Shown here in pieces: positions 7,421 through 7,501 of a DNA stretch of 7,501 bases (its first letter is position 1; each line of letters starts with the position of its first letter). The position numbers were made by a program, and so were the translations under genes. The stretch is taken from contig CAIVXW010000039.1 of the NCBI GenBank assembly GCA_903910005.1, positions 1 through 7,501 on the forward strand. The letters are read 5' to 3'. Source of the DNA: an uncultured Methylococcaceae bacterium. GTDB taxonomy: Bacteria; Pseudomonadota; Gammaproteobacteria; Methylococcales; Methylococcaceae. Under the pieces are notes generated by a model, which was not told where the DNA came from, ran no database searches, and saw nothing but the letters and a program-made list of their open reading frames with translations.

Positions 7421-7421
7421 G
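7398..7421. promoter_or_regulatory. Possible operator dyad inside the promoter
   Basis: Half-sites CCTGA (7398-7402) and TCAGG (7417-7421) form a perfect 5-bp inverted repeat separated by 14 bp. It fills the spacer between the candidate -10 and -35 and overlaps the -35 hexamer, the usual place for a metal-responsive regulator to bind. The halves are short enough to arise by chance, and no matching intact regulator gene lies in the window. Confidence 0.25.
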
Positions 7422-7440
7422 GTGTAAGTGGCGAGGGGCG

Positions 7441-7468
7441 GATGGGGGATGGCGGATGGCGGATGGCG
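7441..7468 (+). repeat. Heptamer tandem repeat, 3 perfect copies of GATGGCG plus 1 variant
   Basis: GATGGGG (7441-7447) is followed by GATGGCG at 7448-7454, 7455-7461 and 7462-7468. The unit resembles the other heptamer in this window when that one is read on the - strand (GATGAGG, 533-560), and the two arrays face in opposite orientations. This one lies upstream of the candidate promoter, in otherwise featureless DNA running to the right edge. Confidence 0.85.
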
Positions 7469-7501
7469 GCATGGATTGCTGGTAGGTATGCCGTACTCAC
7501 T

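Overview
This window looks like chromosomal DNA of a Pseudomonadota species, probably a beta- or gammaproteobacterium. The basis is moderately high GC content, a proteobacterial-type UbiA (ubiquinone pathway), a class II fumarase, and a CzcCBA-type metal efflux operon carrying a DUF3240 gene. I cannot name the genus from sequence alone.

Layout: (1) Positions 1-470, + strand, hold the C-terminal third of class II fumarase (fumC), entering from the left edge. (2) Positions 471-556 are a short convergent gap with imperfect dyad structure and a four-copy 7-bp tandem repeat that runs into the ubiA stop codon. (3) Positions 557-7351, all on the - strand, form one tightly packed run read right to left: an outer-membrane factor (CzcC-like), a periplasmic adaptor (CzcB-like), an RND pump (CzcA/CusA family), a small DUF3240 protein, a frameshifted Fis-type helix-turn-helix coding fragment, and ubiA. 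Each of the five junctions contains an ATGA in which a stop overlaps a possible start by four bases. At the DUF3240/HTH junction, however, the overlapping ATG opens only a 16-codon frame that is not the HTH frame. (4) Positions 7352-7501 are upstream non-coding DNA with a plausible sigma-70 promoter, a 5-bp dyad inside it, and a second heptamer array.

The first three genes of the run (in transcription order) should build one tripartite envelope-spanning pump that exports divalent metal cations. DUF3240 proteins typically accompany such pumps and may sense or buffer the metal. The metal is not settled by sequence: the RND protein lacks the Cu/Ag methionine triad of CusA and has an alanine where CzcA has its first transmembrane aspartate. 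UbiA is a membrane prenyltransferase of ubiquinone synthesis; its place at the end of a metal-efflux run is unusual and may be incidental.

The most noteworthy point is the region between DUF3240 and ubiA. It encodes a recognisable C-terminal Fis/NtrC-type DNA-binding domain broken by one apparent extra G. The shift fuses the first half of the HTH in frame to ubiA and makes a misleading 348-residue open frame; the true ubiA start is at 1438. I did not find a convincing wholly new system here. The candidates for a second look are the broken HTH, the heptamer repeats at both ends of the - strand run, and the unusual RND metal motif.
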